Shown: positions 42,243-51,849, counted from the stretch's first letter. The stretch is DNA of 64,000 nucleotides from Flavobacteriia bacterium (GCA_004293045.1 RDXY01000006.1:1-64000), one strand, 5' to 3'. Translations and numbers: made by a program. The notes: generated from the sequence alone by a model not told the origin.

Positions 42243-42848
42243 ATGAAATCAATTACGATCAAAGGATCACAAAGAGAAAGCGTGGGCAAAGTAGCTACTA
42301 AAGCCTTACGTAATGCTGGAATGGTTCCTTGCGTTATTTACGGAGGGGAAAATCCAGTACATTTTAGTGCTGAAGAAAGAGCATTTAAAGGTTTAGTTTA
42401 CACTCCAGAAGCGCACACTGTAGTAATTGAATTAGAAGGGGGAAAGAAATTTGACGGTATCTTACAAGATATTCAATTTCACCCAGTTTCTGACAAAATT
42501 TTACACGTAGATTTCTATAATCTAGATGCAGCAAAAGAAATTACAATGGAAGTTCCTGTTAAAATTACTGGAACATCTCCAGGGGTTTTATTAGGAGGGG
42601 TTTTACGTTTAAATCAACGTAAACTTAAAGTAAGAGCTTTACCTGCAAACTTACCAGATTTCGTAGAAGCAAACATTTCTGAATTAGAAATGGGTAACAA
42701 ATTATACGTTACTAAATTAGCTGCTGAAAATTACAAAATTTTACATCCAGACAATACGGTTGTTTGTCAAGTAAGAATTTCTCGTGCGGCTATGAAAGCG
42801 GCTCAAGAAGCGGCAAAAGCAGAAAAAGGTGGAAAAAAGAAAAAATAA
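42243..42848 (+). CDS. rplY: 50S ribosomal protein L25/general stress protein Ctc
   Basis: [42 protein letters not shown]...[23 protein letters not shown]; follows prs. Confidence 0.95.
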   Translation: MKSITIKGSQRESVGKVATKALRNAGMVPCVIYGGENPVHFSAEERAFKGLVYTPEAHTVVIELEGGKKFDGILQDIQFHPVSDKILHVDFYNLDAAKEITMEVPVKITGTSPGVLLGGVLRLNQRKLKVRALPANLPDFVEANISELEMGNKLYVTKLAAENYKILHPDNTVVCQVRISRAAMKAAQEAAKAEKGGKKKK

Positions 42849-42869
42849 TTTCATTTTCTATAAAAGTAA

Positions 42870-42897
42870 AAATCCCGAGCATTGCTCGGGATTTTTT
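42870..42897. terminator. Bidirectional Rho-independent terminator between rplY and 42923-43699
   Basis: AATCCCGAGCA-TTGCTCGGGATT TTTTTA. Confidence 0.85.
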
Positions 42898-42922
42898 TAT
42901 TAAATTAAATTATAATTTATTT

Positions 42923-43699
42923 TTATTTCCCAACAAAAACCGCTTTTCTTTTTTCTAAAAATGCAGTGGTGCCTTCTTTAAAATCTTCCGTAGCAAAACT
43001 AGCCCCGAAGTTTTTAATTTCAACATGAAATCCATTTACACCATCTATAAAGTTGGCATTTATTGCTTCAATGGCTTTTGCAATTGCTACACTTGAATTT
43101 TGACTGATTTTTGTAGCCAAAGCTTTCGCCAAATCTAATAACTCCTCTTGTGGCACGACATGATTTACTAACCCGTATGATTTTGCCGTTTCAGCATCTA
43201 TCATATTAGCAGTCATTATCAATTCCATGGCTCGGCCTTTTCCAATTAATTGTGTCAATCGTTGTGTACCGCCATATCCTGGAATGACACCTAAAGTAAC
43301 TTCTGGCAGTCCCATTTTTGCATTAGTTGAGGCAATTCTGAAATGACAACTCATGGCTAATTCTAATCCGCCTCCTAAAGCAAATCCGTTTACTGCAGCT
43401 ATAACTGGAGTTTGTAAATTTTGAACAAAATCAAATAATAACTCTTGTCCTTTTGCGGCCAATAGTTCTCCTTCTGCAGCAGAAAAATGCGCAAACTCAG
43501 AAATATCGGCTCCAGCTACAAATGCTTTTTCCCCACTTCCAGTTAAAATAATAACTTTGGTACTACTATCGTTATTTAAATTACTAAATGCAGTATGTAA
43601 TTCTTCAATTGTAGCTTTGTTTAAAGCATTTAATTTTGTGGGTCTGTTAATAGTAACAATCGCAAAATTGTCTTGTTTTTCAATTAAAATAGTTTCCAT
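42923..43699 (-). CDS. Enoyl-CoA hydratase/isomerase family protein
   Basis: AFVAGADISEFAHFSAAEG, ALGGGLELAMSCHFRIAS, LPEVTLGVIPGYGGTQRL. Confidence 0.95.
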   Translation of the reverse strand: METILIEKQDNFAIVTINRPTKLNALNKATIEELHTAFSNLNNDSSTKVIILTGSGEKAFVAGADISEFAHFSAAEGELLAAKGQELLFDFVQNLQTPVIAAVNGFALGGGLELAMSCHFRIASTNAKMGLPEVTLGVIPGYGGTQRLTQLIGKGRAMELIMTANMIDAETAKSYGLVNHVVPQEELLDLAKALATKISQNSSVAIAKAIEAINANFIDGVNGFHVEIKNFGASFATEDFKEGTTAFLEKRKAVFVGK

Positions 43700-43701
43700 A
43701 T

Positions 43702-45171
43702 TTATATTTTTATAGGTAGTTTTACTGTAAATAGCGTTCCTTTATCTTCTTCGGATTCAAAAGTAATGCTTCCGTTATAATTTTCTATAATTTTTTTAAT
43801 AATAGCCAATCCCAATCCCATTCCTGAATTTTTAGTGGTAAATTTTGGTTCAAAAATATAAGCTGCGTTTTCAGTTGTAATTCCAATTCCATTATCTGAA
43901 ATCTTTAAAACAAAATTGGTGTCTTCTTTTAAAATTTCAACCACTACCGATTTAGTTTCTTGGTTTTCAGGTATGGATTGAATCGCATTTTTTACCAAAT
44001 TTGTAACTATTCTTGTCAATTGCGTTCTGTCAAATGAAGTGTAAATTTCATTTTCTGAAGTCTTAAAATTAATATAATCTTCATTAAAAATTTCTAATGC
44101 CGTTTTACAAACCTGAACTAGGTTTAATTGTTCATTTTGTTGTGTGGGCATATTAGCAAAATTTGAAAAGGCACTAGCTACAGTGCTCATGGTATCGATT
44201 TGCTGAATAAGTGTTTCTGAAAAATCATGAACTTTCTGACTTATTTTTGGATCGTTAATATCAAATTTTCTTTGAAAACTTTGAATGGTTAATCGCATTG
44301 GAGTGAGTGGGTTTTTAATTTCATGCGCCACTTGTTTTGCCATTTCGCGCCAGGCATGTTCTCGTTCACTTTGGGCTAGTTTTTGTGCGCTTTCTTCTAA
44401 GGTATCTACCATATTGTTATAGGCCAAAATTAGCCCATTAATTTCTTGATTTCCTGGTTGAAGTTTTAGTTTTTGATTGCGTTCATTTAATTGTGTAATC
44501 CCTAATTTTTCTGAGATTTGAGAAATTGATTTGGTAATAGTACTGGATAATAAATAAGAAATTAATATAGAAATAATAAACATGATTCCAAAAACTTGCG
44601 CGTATCTTGTTAAGAAGTTTTCCGCTTCTTGATTATAAAAATCGCTATTCTCTTCATACGGGATATTTAAAATCGCAAGATTTTTAAAATCGGCATCTTT
44701 AATATAACTATAAGACGATTTTATATATGTTTCGTTTTCTTTAATTTTTGTAATTACAATTCGTTTTTTTGAAGAATTTTTTAAGCTTTCAAGAATTTCG
44801 GCATTAATTTTCGCTTTCTTTTTATTATTTAGATCAGATTTAGAAGATAAAAGTAATTTCCCTTTTAAATCAAAAAAATTAACTTCCAGACTATGAATAT
44901 CTGATAATTCAAGAATTCTACCGGTAAAAATTCTTGGTATGTTTTTGGTTGTAAGTGGAAATTTTGAAGTTTGTAAAATGTATTCTATATGTTCTTTAAT
45001 GGCATTTTCCTTTCGAGACAAACGTTCTTCGTGGTATTCTTTAGCTTCATATCTAAAGTGAATTAACGAAACAATTGTAATTAATATTGTTGAAAATGTT
45101 GTTAGAAACAACATCGACAAAAATATTCTTCGTCTTAATGAAAGCGTATGTATTTTTAAAAATTTAATCAC
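43702..45171 (-). CDS. Membrane sensor histidine kinase (NtrY-like)
   Basis: HAMP-like region, REMAKQVAHEIKNPLTPMRLTIQSFQRK (H-box), NLVKNAIQSIP (N), ISDNGIGI, GMGLGLAIIKKIIE. Confidence 0.93.
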   Translation of the reverse strand: MIKFLKIHTLSLRRRIFLSMLFLTTFSTILITIVSLIHFRYEAKEYHEERLSRKENAIKEHIEYILQTSKFPLTTKNIPRIFTGRILELSDIHSLEVNFFDLKGKLLLSSKSDLNNKKKAKINAEILESLKNSSKKRIVITKIKENETYIKSSYSYIKDADFKNLAILNIPYEENSDFYNQEAENFLTRYAQVFGIMFIISILISYLLSSTITKSISQISEKLGITQLNERNQKLKLQPGNQEINGLILAYNNMVDTLEESAQKLAQSEREHAWREMAKQVAHEIKNPLTPMRLTIQSFQRKFDINDPKISQKVHDFSETLIQQIDTMSTVASAFSNFANMPTQQNEQLNLVQVCKTALEIFNEDYINFKTSENEIYTSFDRTQLTRIVTNLVKNAIQSIPENQETKSVVVEILKEDTNFVLKISDNGIGITTENAAYIFEPKFTTKNSGMGLGLAIIKKIIENYNGSITFESEEDKGTLFTVKLPIKI

Positions 45172-45703
45172 TTTTTTTATTTCTTATTCTTTTATAGAAT
45201 TTAAAACCAAGCATAATAATTATTGAAAATAAAATAATTCCAATTACGCCATAAATCCAATTGATTGCATTTTTTAAAATTACTAAAAAAACTACGGCAA
45301 ACAAAATTATAGTAGCACCTTCATTCCATAATCGCATAAAAGTAGAACTGTAGTTTACCTGATTGTTTTGTAATTCGGTATATATTTTTTGACATTTAAA
45401 ATGATAGATGAACAATAAAACCACAAATCCTAATTTGACTTGCATCCATGGCATTTCCAAAAATGCAGGGTTTAAATGCAATAACGAAAGCGCAAAAATT
45501 GTAGCTAAAACGGCACTTGGCCATGTAATAATGTACCACAAACGATACGTCATTATTTGGTATTGCTTTTGTAAAATTTCTTTTTCCGGTGAAGGTTTGT
45601 CATTCGCTTCAATTTGATATACAAATAAACGTACAATGTAAAACAACCCTGCAAACCAAGTAATTACAAAAATTAAATGTAAAGATTTTAGGTATTCATA
45701 CAT
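45164..45703 (-). CDS. hemJ: HemJ/CopD-type protoporphyrinogen IX oxidase
   Basis: MYEYLKSLHLIFVITWFAGLFYIVRLFVYQIEA, multi-TM, adjacent to hemH. Confidence 0.85.
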   Translation of the reverse strand: MYEYLKSLHLIFVITWFAGLFYIVRLFVYQIEANDKPSPEKEILQKQYQIMTYRLWYIITWPSAVLATIFALSLLHLNPAFLEMPWMQVKLGFVVLLFIYHFKCQKIYTELQNNQVNYSSTFMRLWNEGATIILFAVVFLVILKNAINWIYGVIGIILFSIIIMLGFKFYKRIRNKKSD

Positions 45704-45718
45704 AAAATAAACGTTTTA

Positions 45719-46738
45719 CTAATTACTACTCTTAAATTCCTCTATCCATTTGGCTACTACACCGCACCATTCGTCTTCATCATTCATACACGGAATGGCC
45801 ATAAATTCTTCCCCGCCGTGATGTAAAAATTGTTCATTGGCTTCCATAGCAATTTCTTCCAAAGTTTCTAAACAATCCGCTACGAATGCTGGAGTTACAA
45901 CAGCTAATTTCTTAATTCCTTTTTCTGGCATTTTGTTGATTTCCACATCGGTGTAAGGTGTTAACCATTTGTCACCTGCTAAACGAGATTGAAACGTTTG
46001 ACTGTATTTTCCTTCCGGAATACCTAAAGATGTTACAACTTGTTTGGTAGTTTCATAACATTGATGACGGTAACAAAATTCGTGTGCTGGCGAAGGCGTA
46101 TTGCAACAAGAACCATCAATTTTACAATGCGATTTCGTTATGTCTGTTTTACGAATATGACGTTTCGGAATACCATGATAGGAAAACAATAAATGATCAT
46201 ACTCAAAACCTTCCAAATGCTTTTTTATCGAATTGGATAACGCTTCAATATAACCTGGTTTGTTATAAAACGCAGGAACCGTAGTAAATTTCATAGTTGG
46301 GAAATGCTTTGCACGAAGTTCTTCTGCCAATACTAAAATAGTTGTGGTTGAAGCCATAGCGTGTTGCGGATATAAAGGAAAAAGCATCACTTCCGTTACG
46401 CCTTTGTCGTGTAATTCTTGCAACCCTTTTAAAATAGTAATGGTTCCATAACGCATGGCTAAAGCGACCGGAATGTCAACCAAACCTTTCACTTTTTCAT
46501 GCATTTTTTTTGAAATTACAATTAATGGCGACCCTTCTTCAGTCCAAATTCTTGCATAGGCTTCAGCAGATTTTTTTGGTCTTGTTTGTAAAATAATTCC
46601 TCTTACTAATAAAGCACGTAATAAAAACGGAACGTCAATTACGTATTTATCCATTAAAAACTCATCTAAATAGGGTTTTACATCTTTTGCAGTAGGGCTT
46701 TCTGGCGAACCAAGATTTACTAATAATACTCCTTTCAT
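45719..46738 (-). CDS. hemH: Ferrochelatase
   Basis: MKGVLLVNLGSPESPTAKDVKPYLDEFLMD, LFSYHGIPKRHI, TPYTDVEINKM, VVTPAFVADCLETLEEI. Confidence 0.97.
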   Translation of the reverse strand: MKGVLLVNLGSPESPTAKDVKPYLDEFLMDKYVIDVPFLLRALLVRGIILQTRPKKSAEAYARIWTEEGSPLIVISKKMHEKVKGLVDIPVALAMRYGTITILKGLQELHDKGVTEVMLFPLYPQHAMASTTTILVLAEELRAKHFPTMKFTTVPAFYNKPGYIEALSNSIKKHLEGFEYDHLLFSYHGIPKRHIRKTDITKSHCKIDGSCCNTPSPAHEFCYRHQCYETTKQVVTSLGIPEGKYSQTFQSRLAGDKWLTPYTDVEINKMPEKGIKKLAVVTPAFVADCLETLEEIAMEANEQFLHHGGEEFMAIPCMNDEDEWCGVVAKWIEEFKSSN

Positions 46739-46750
46739 TGTATTGTAATT

Positions 46751-47623
46751 TTATAAATTAACGTTTAAGTTTAATAGGTATTTTTTTGGCGTGGTGCCAA
46801 ATTTCTTTTTAAAGGCTGCAATAAAATGACTTGAGGTGCTGTACCCAATTTTTAATCCTACTTCATTTACATTATACGAACCGGTATCCAAAAGTTTTCG
46901 TGCAAATTCCATTTTATAATCGAATAAAAAATTAAAAACGGTGTCGCCATAAATTTCTTTAAAACCTGCTTTTAATTTTTTTAATGAAATGCCCACTTCA
47001 TCAGCTAATTCTTGTAAGCCAGGTGGTTCTGCCATGTTTTTAATGATAATTTCTTTGGCTTTTTTAATTTTTAATACATTTTCTTCGTCGGATAAAAACG
47101 GACAATGTTCTGCATTTGGATCTTCATTGGTATTAAAAAAAAGGCTCAATAACTCGTAACTTTTTCCTTTTAAATACAAGGTTTTAATTGAAGAATTTTG
47201 GTTGTAATGAAAAATCTGATTCAAAACAATAGCCATTGACGGACTAATACTTTCTTCAGTATAATATTTTTTTTCTAAATTATCTTTACTTAAAAAAGGA
47301 ATCATTTCCGAATCAGATGAAAATAAAGTATGGAATTTTTTTATTGAAATAAGAATAGAAATGATCCAACTTTTCGGAGCAATTTCTAAATGAAGCGGCA
47401 ATTCTTTTTGCGGATTGTATAGCAAAAGTGCTTTTTCTTCATTTAAATCTAAAATGTACGAATTGTTATTAAAAATAAATTTTCCTTTTCCTTTTACATT
47501 AAAATGGAATTGAATCAAACCAGAACCTACTTGTTTTTCTAACGTTTCTGTGCTATCAGAATCGTTTTGAAATCGTAATAAAGTAAAATCAGTATCAATT
47601 TTTATTTCTTCAAATGAACTCAT
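46751..47623 (-). CDS. AraC family transcriptional regulator
   Basis: C-terminal HTH: LQELADEVGISLKKLKAGFKEIYGDTVFNFLFDYKMEFARKLLDTGSYNVNEVGLKIGYSTSSHFIAAFKKKFGTTPKKYL. Confidence 0.93.
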   Translation of the reverse strand: MSSFEEIKIDTDFTLLRFQNDSDSTETLEKQVGSGLIQFHFNVKGKGKFIFNNNSYILDLNEEKALLLYNPQKELPLHLEIAPKSWIISILISIKKFHTLFSSDSEMIPFLSKDNLEKKYYTEESISPSMAIVLNQIFHYNQNSSIKTLYLKGKSYELLSLFFNTNEDPNAEHCPFLSDEENVLKIKKAKEIIIKNMAEPPGLQELADEVGISLKKLKAGFKEIYGDTVFNFLFDYKMEFARKLLDTGSYNVNEVGLKIGYSTSSHFIAAFKKKFGTTPKKYLLNLNVNL

Positions 47624-47655
47624 AGCGTTATTTTTTTATGAATTGTTTAACAAAA

Positions 47656-47699
47656 AACAAGCTTGTTATTTATAATTAATCTAAACAAAGCGCTTGTTT
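47656..47699. promoter_or_regulatory. Two related palindromes in the araC-hemA divergent region
   Basis: AACAAGCTTGTT at 47656-47667 (perfect 12-bp palindrome) and AAACAAAGCGCTTGTTT at 47683-47699; both ACAA...TTGT, centres about 29-30 bp apart. Confidence 0.55.
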
Positions 47700-47851
47700 G
47701 GTGCTGAATTTGTTACAAAGTTAGTAGTTTATATCAAAATAAGTGCAATTTATTTAAAAAAATCCAATTCCGATATAAAAAGTACTTTCAGCGTTGTTTT
47801 TGTACACATGGAAACAATAATTTTGTGCATCTTTAAGAGATAAAGCAATTT

Positions 47852-49105
47852 ATGGACAATCATTCACCTGCAAAACAAACTACTTTCTATGCCATCGGTC
47901 TTAGCTATAAAAAAGCGGATGCCGAAATTAGAGGTAAGTTTAGTTTAGACGCTACTTCCAAAGCAACCCTTTTGAAACAGGCAAAAACAAACGGGATTGA
48001 AAGTCTGATTGTTACTTCCACTTGCAACAGAACTGAAATTTACGGTTTTGCACAGCATCCTTTTCAATTGATTCATTTATTGTGCGAAAACAGTTTAGGA
48101 ACGGTTGAAGAATTTCAAAAATACGCTTACGTATACAAACAAAAGGAAGCTTTAAACCATATGTTTCGGGTAGGAACGGGTTTGGATAGTCAAATTTTAG
48201 GAGATTTTGAAATCATTGCTCAACTTAAAAATGCTTTTGTAGAAAGTAAAAAACACAATTTAGCCAATGCGTATTTAGAGCGATTGGTAAATTCGGTGAT
48301 TCAAGCGAGTAAGAAAGTTAAAAATGAAACTGAAATTTCAAGTGGTGCTACTTCCGTTTCCTTTGCAGCCGTTCAATATATTTTTAAGCATGTTGAAGCC
48401 ATTTCTAAAAAGAATATTTTACTTTTTGGAACAGGAAAAATTGGAAGAAATACTTGTGAAAATTTGGTAAAACATTCTAAACACGATCAAATTACGCTAA
48501 TTAATAGAACAAAAGATAAGGCCGAAAAATTAGCCAAAAAACTCAATCTTATTGTTAAAGATTATTCCGATTTGCAAATAGAATTACAAAAGGCAGATGT
48601 AGTGGTTGTAGCGACTGGCGCTCAAAATCCTACAGTGGATTTAGACATATTAAATCTAAAAAAACCTTTGTTGATTTTGGATTTATCAATACCTAAAAAT
48701 GTCAACGAAAACGTAAAACAAAATCCCTTAGTTACTTTAGTTCACATGGATTATTTATCGGAAATTACCGATGAAACTTTAGAAAACAGAAAACTACATA
48801 TACCTGCTGCCGAAAAAATAATTACAGAAGTGTTAACTGAATTTTTAACTTGGTCAAAAGGCAGAAAATATGCGCCCACCATTCACGCTCTAAAGGCCAA
48901 ATTAAACGCCATTAAAGAATCTGAAATCAATCATTTAAAAAAGAAAAATGCCGATTTCAATGAAGAATATACCGAAATTGTTACCGCAAAATTAATTCAA
49001 AAAATAACCAGTCATTTTGCCAATCATTTAAAAGATGACAACACCGTTGTGGACGAAAGTGTAGAGTGGATTAATAAAGTTTTTCAAATAGAAAACCAAA
49101 AATAG
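47852..49105 (+). CDS. hemA: Glutamyl-tRNA reductase
   Basis: TSTCNRTEIYGF, LDSQILGDFEIIAQLKNAF, LLFGTGKIGRNTCENL, LILDLSIPKNVN. Confidence 0.96.
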   Translation: MDNHSPAKQTTFYAIGLSYKKADAEIRGKFSLDATSKATLLKQAKTNGIESLIVTSTCNRTEIYGFAQHPFQLIHLLCENSLGTVEEFQKYAYVYKQKEALNHMFRVGTGLDSQILGDFEIIAQLKNAFVESKKHNLANAYLERLVNSVIQASKKVKNETEISSGATSVSFAAVQYIFKHVEAISKKNILLFGTGKIGRNTCENLVKHSKHDQITLINRTKDKAEKLAKKLNLIVKDYSDLQIELQKADVVVVATGAQNPTVDLDILNLKKPLLILDLSIPKNVNENVKQNPLVTLVHMDYLSEITDETLENRKLHIPAAEKIITEVLTEFLTWSKGRKYAPTIHALKAKLNAIKESEINHLKKKNADFNEEYTEIVTAKLIQKITSHFANHLKDDNTVVDESVEWINKVFQIENQK

Positions 49106-49119
49106 TATATTTGTTTTCG

Positions 49120-49139
49120 AAACATTAAGAAATTAAGTT
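49120..49139. repeat. Left arm of a perfect 20-bp inverted repeat flanking the GxxExxY gene
   Basis: AAACATTAAGAAATTAAGTT; exact reverse complement at 49574-49593. Confidence 0.9.
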
Positions 49140-49151
49140 GCTTTAAGCAAA

Positions 49152-49562
49152 ATGAATATGACAAAAAAAGAAGTAACCAAATTATCTTTCGAAATTACTG
49201 GATTTGCAATAAAAGTTCATAAAAACCTTGGTCCAGGGTTACTTGAAAGTGTTTATGAGCAATGCTTAAAGTTTGAGTTAGAAAGGAATGGTTATGATGT
49301 AAAACAACAAGTTGTTGTTAAAATTGAATATGATGATTTGGAACTTGAATCAACATTAAGAATTGATTTATTGGTAAACGATACTGTAATTATAGAATTA
49401 AAAACAGTTGAAAGTATTTTGCCCATTCACGAAGCACAACTTTTAACTTATATGAAATTATTAGAAAAACCTCAAGGATTGCTGATAAATTTCTACACAA
49501 CAAATATTACAAAATCTTTGAAACCATTTGTGAATGAATATTTTTCAAGACTTGATGACTAA
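49152..49562 (+). CDS. GxxExxY family protein
   Basis: ITGFAIKVHKNLGPGLLESVYEQCLKFELERNGYDVKQQ...LRIDLLVNDTVIIELKTVESILPIHEAQLLTYMKL: GxxExxY motif and a PDDEXK-like D...ELK core. Confidence 0.92.
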   Translation: MNMTKKEVTKLSFEITGFAIKVHKNLGPGLLESVYEQCLKFELERNGYDVKQQVVVKIEYDDLELESTLRIDLLVNDTVIIELKTVESILPIHEAQLLTYMKLLEKPQGLLINFYTTNITKSLKPFVNEYFSRLDD

Positions 49563-49573
49563 ATACTTAATGA

Positions 49574-49593
49574 AACTTAATTTCTTAATGTTT
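49574..49593. repeat. Right arm of a perfect 20-bp inverted repeat flanking the GxxExxY gene
   Basis: AACTTAATTTCTTAATGTTT; exact reverse complement of 49120-49139. Confidence 0.9.
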
Positions 49594-49607
49594 TAAAATA
49601 TAAAATA

Positions 49608-50534
49608 GTGAGTAAAACCATACGAATAGGAACACGCGATAGCGAATTAGCCCTTTGGCAAGCCAAAACAGTTGAAAAACAGTTGAATGATTTGGGCTAT
49701 AATACAGAAATTATCGCAGTAAAATCCGATGGCGATATTGTTTTAGACAAACCCTTATACGAATTAGGAATTACCGGAATTTTTACAAAAACGTTAGATG
49801 TAGCAATGATTCAAGGCAAAATTGACATGGCAGTACATTCTATGAAAGATGTGCCAACACTTTTACCTATTGGTATTGTACAAGGCGCCGTTTTGGAAAG
49901 AGCATCAGCATTTGATATTTTGGTTTACAAAGAAAATTTAGAGTTCTTAAACGAAGAAAACGCTTCAATTGCGAGTAGTAGCTTGCGAAGAAAAGCAAGT
50001 TGGTTGCACAAATACCCAAGTCATAAAATAGAAGATATTCGTGGTAATGTAAATACGCGCCTGCAGAAAGTAGCTGATTCAAATTGGGGCGGCGCTATTT
50101 TTGCAGAAGCCGGTTTAGATCGCATCCACTTAAAACCAGAAAAAGCAATTCTTTTAGATTGGATGATTCCTGCACCCGCTCAAGGGGCTATGGTAGTGGT
50201 ATGTAATGCAGAGGATTTCTTTTCTTTAGATGCCGTTTCGCAATTAAATCATATTGAAACAGAAATATGTACGTATATAGAACGTCAGTTTTTAAGAACG
50301 TTAGAAGGAGGTTGTACAGCACCAATTGGAGCAATTGCTACGTATAATGAAAAAGAAGATGTAATTGATTTTACAGGTGTTTTATTATCAATAGACGGAA
50401 AACAAAAATTAGAAGTTACTAAAACCGTAGCGGTTTCGGAATGGAAAAAATTAGGATTTCATGCCGCTCAAGAAATTTTGAGTAATGGTGGCGAATCCAT
50501 AATGTTGTCCATTAAAAACGAAATAAAAAAATAG
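49608..50534 (+). CDS. hemC: Hydroxymethylbilane synthase (porphobilinogen deaminase)
   Basis: RIGTRDSELALWQAKTVEKQL, AVHSMKDVPT, SSSLRRKASWLH, APAQGAMVV, LRTLEGGCTAPIGA; GTG start. Confidence 0.97.
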   Translation: MSKTIRIGTRDSELALWQAKTVEKQLNDLGYNTEIIAVKSDGDIVLDKPLYELGITGIFTKTLDVAMIQGKIDMAVHSMKDVPTLLPIGIVQGAVLERASAFDILVYKENLEFLNEENASIASSSLRRKASWLHKYPSHKIEDIRGNVNTRLQKVADSNWGGAIFAEAGLDRIHLKPEKAILLDWMIPAPAQGAMVVVCNAEDFFSLDAVSQLNHIETEICTYIERQFLRTLEGGCTAPIGAIATYNEKEDVIDFTGVLLSIDGKQKLEVTKTVAVSEWKKLGFHAAQEILSNGGESIMLSIKNEIKK

Positions 50535-50542
50535 TATCTTTG

Positions 50543-51172
50543 ATGAATTTTAAAGCAATAAAAGATGAAATCCAAAATATCATTTACGGAAAGAGCGGAA
50601 ATAGCCCAAAAACTCTTATCCGAACAATTGCCGATTACCTTAGAGCAAGCGAAAGAGCAAGCACTTTGGTTAAAAAAGATAAGCAATACAAACAAGAAGA
50701 AACTAAGAAATTAATTGAATTTTGTAACCAAAATAACCTTTGGGTAAACGAAAAAGTTAATTTTGATTTATTTGTTTCTGAAGGAGCTGAGCAAAAAGTG
50801 TATATTAAAAACAACACAACAGTTTTTAAACTTAATGATGCTATATATTATGAATCGTGGGAAGATTATTTAATTAATTTACAAATTAATAATTATTTTT
50901 TTCCTGACACTACCTATACTTTAGTGGGTTTTTGCTTGATTGATGAAATCTTTTATGCTTTGTTAGAACAACCATTTGTTACGGCTAATGAGTCAACAGA
51001 TTTAGAAAAAGTCGCTGAGTTTATGTTGGAAAACGGTTTTGAAAATACAAGAAATCACGATTATTTTAATTCTGAATTAGGTATCATTTTAGAGGACTTA
51101 CATGATGAAAACGTATTAACCAAAGATGGAGTTTTATATTTTATTGACACTGTTTTTTATCTCAAATCATGA
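50543..51172 (+). CDS. Polyvalent-protein-type kinase-like protein
   Basis: MNFKAIKDEIQNIIYGKSGNSPKTLIRTIADYLRASERASTLVKKD...FDLFVSEGAEQKVYIKNNTTVFKLND...GIILEDLHDENVLTKDGVLYFIDTVFY: kinase-like catalytic HDENV...ID. The ATG at 50543 is preferred to the called TTG at 50540. Confidence 0.75.
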   Translation: MNFKAIKDEIQNIIYGKSGNSPKTLIRTIADYLRASERASTLVKKDKQYKQEETKKLIEFCNQNNLWVNEKVNFDLFVSEGAEQKVYIKNNTTVFKLNDAIYYESWEDYLINLQINNYFFPDTTYTLVGFCLIDEIFYALLEQPFVTANESTDLEKVAEFMLENGFENTRNHDYFNSELGIILEDLHDENVLTKDGVLYFIDTVFYLKS

Positions 51173-51849
51173 CAAATCAAACCGCAATACTTTCTACCAA
51201 AATACTTTCGCCAATTCAAAAACAAGAATTAGTTAAAGCGAATATTAAAGTAATAGAAACAGATTTTATTAAAACAGAAAACGCTGCTTTCGAAATAAAA
51301 AATCTGAACAAAAATTTGATTTTTACGAGTCAAAACGCAGTTTTAAGCATTTTGCAACACCCAACAATTGAGCAATTAAAACAGAAAACCGTTTTTTGTG
51401 TCGGATTAAAAACTAAAGAGTTATTAAACGAAAATGGTTTTACAGTAGAAGCGTACACCGGTTTTGCAGAAGATTTAGCGGAAATTATTACATTGGTCTA
51501 TTCCGATGAAAGTTTTACTTTTTTTAGTGGCAATCTTCGTAAAGCTACCTTGCCAGAAATGTTAACTGAAAACGAAATTATTTTCAATGAAATTAAAGTG
51601 TACGATACAACGTTAACACCTCATAAAATTTCAGATAAAGTAGACGGGATTTTGTTTTTCAGCCCATCTGCCGTAACCAGTTATTTGAAAAAAAACACAC
51701 TTGGCAACGAAAAATTATTTTGTATAGGCAATACAACTGCCGATGCTTTAAGAGCGGTATTGTCTGAAACTAAAATTAAAAATATAAAAACAGCATATCA
51801 ACCAAGTATTGAAAACGTAATAGAATTAGCAATAAGCCATATGCAGTAA
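51169..51849 (+). CDS. hemD: Uroporphyrinogen-III synthase
   Basis: LIFTSQNAVLSIL, FCVGLKTKELLNENGF, DGILFFSPSAVTSYL, FCIGNTTADAL; lies between hemC and hemE. Confidence 0.9.
   Translation: MTNQTAILSTKILSPIQKQELVKANIKVIETDFIKTENAAFEIKNLNKNLIFTSQNAVLSILQHPTIEQLKQKTVFCVGLKTKELLNENGFTVEAYTGFAEDLAEIITLVYSDESFTFFSGNLRKATLPEMLTENEIIFNEIKVYDTTLTPHKISDKVDGILFFSPSAVTSYLKKNTLGNEKLFCIGNTTADALRAVLSETKIKNIKTAYQPSIENVIELAISHMQ

Noticed and set aside
49120-49593. Formal call of the GxxExxY cassette as a transposon
   Set aside because: No transposase homology and no target-site duplication visible, so it is reported only as a flanking inverted repeat plus hypothesis.
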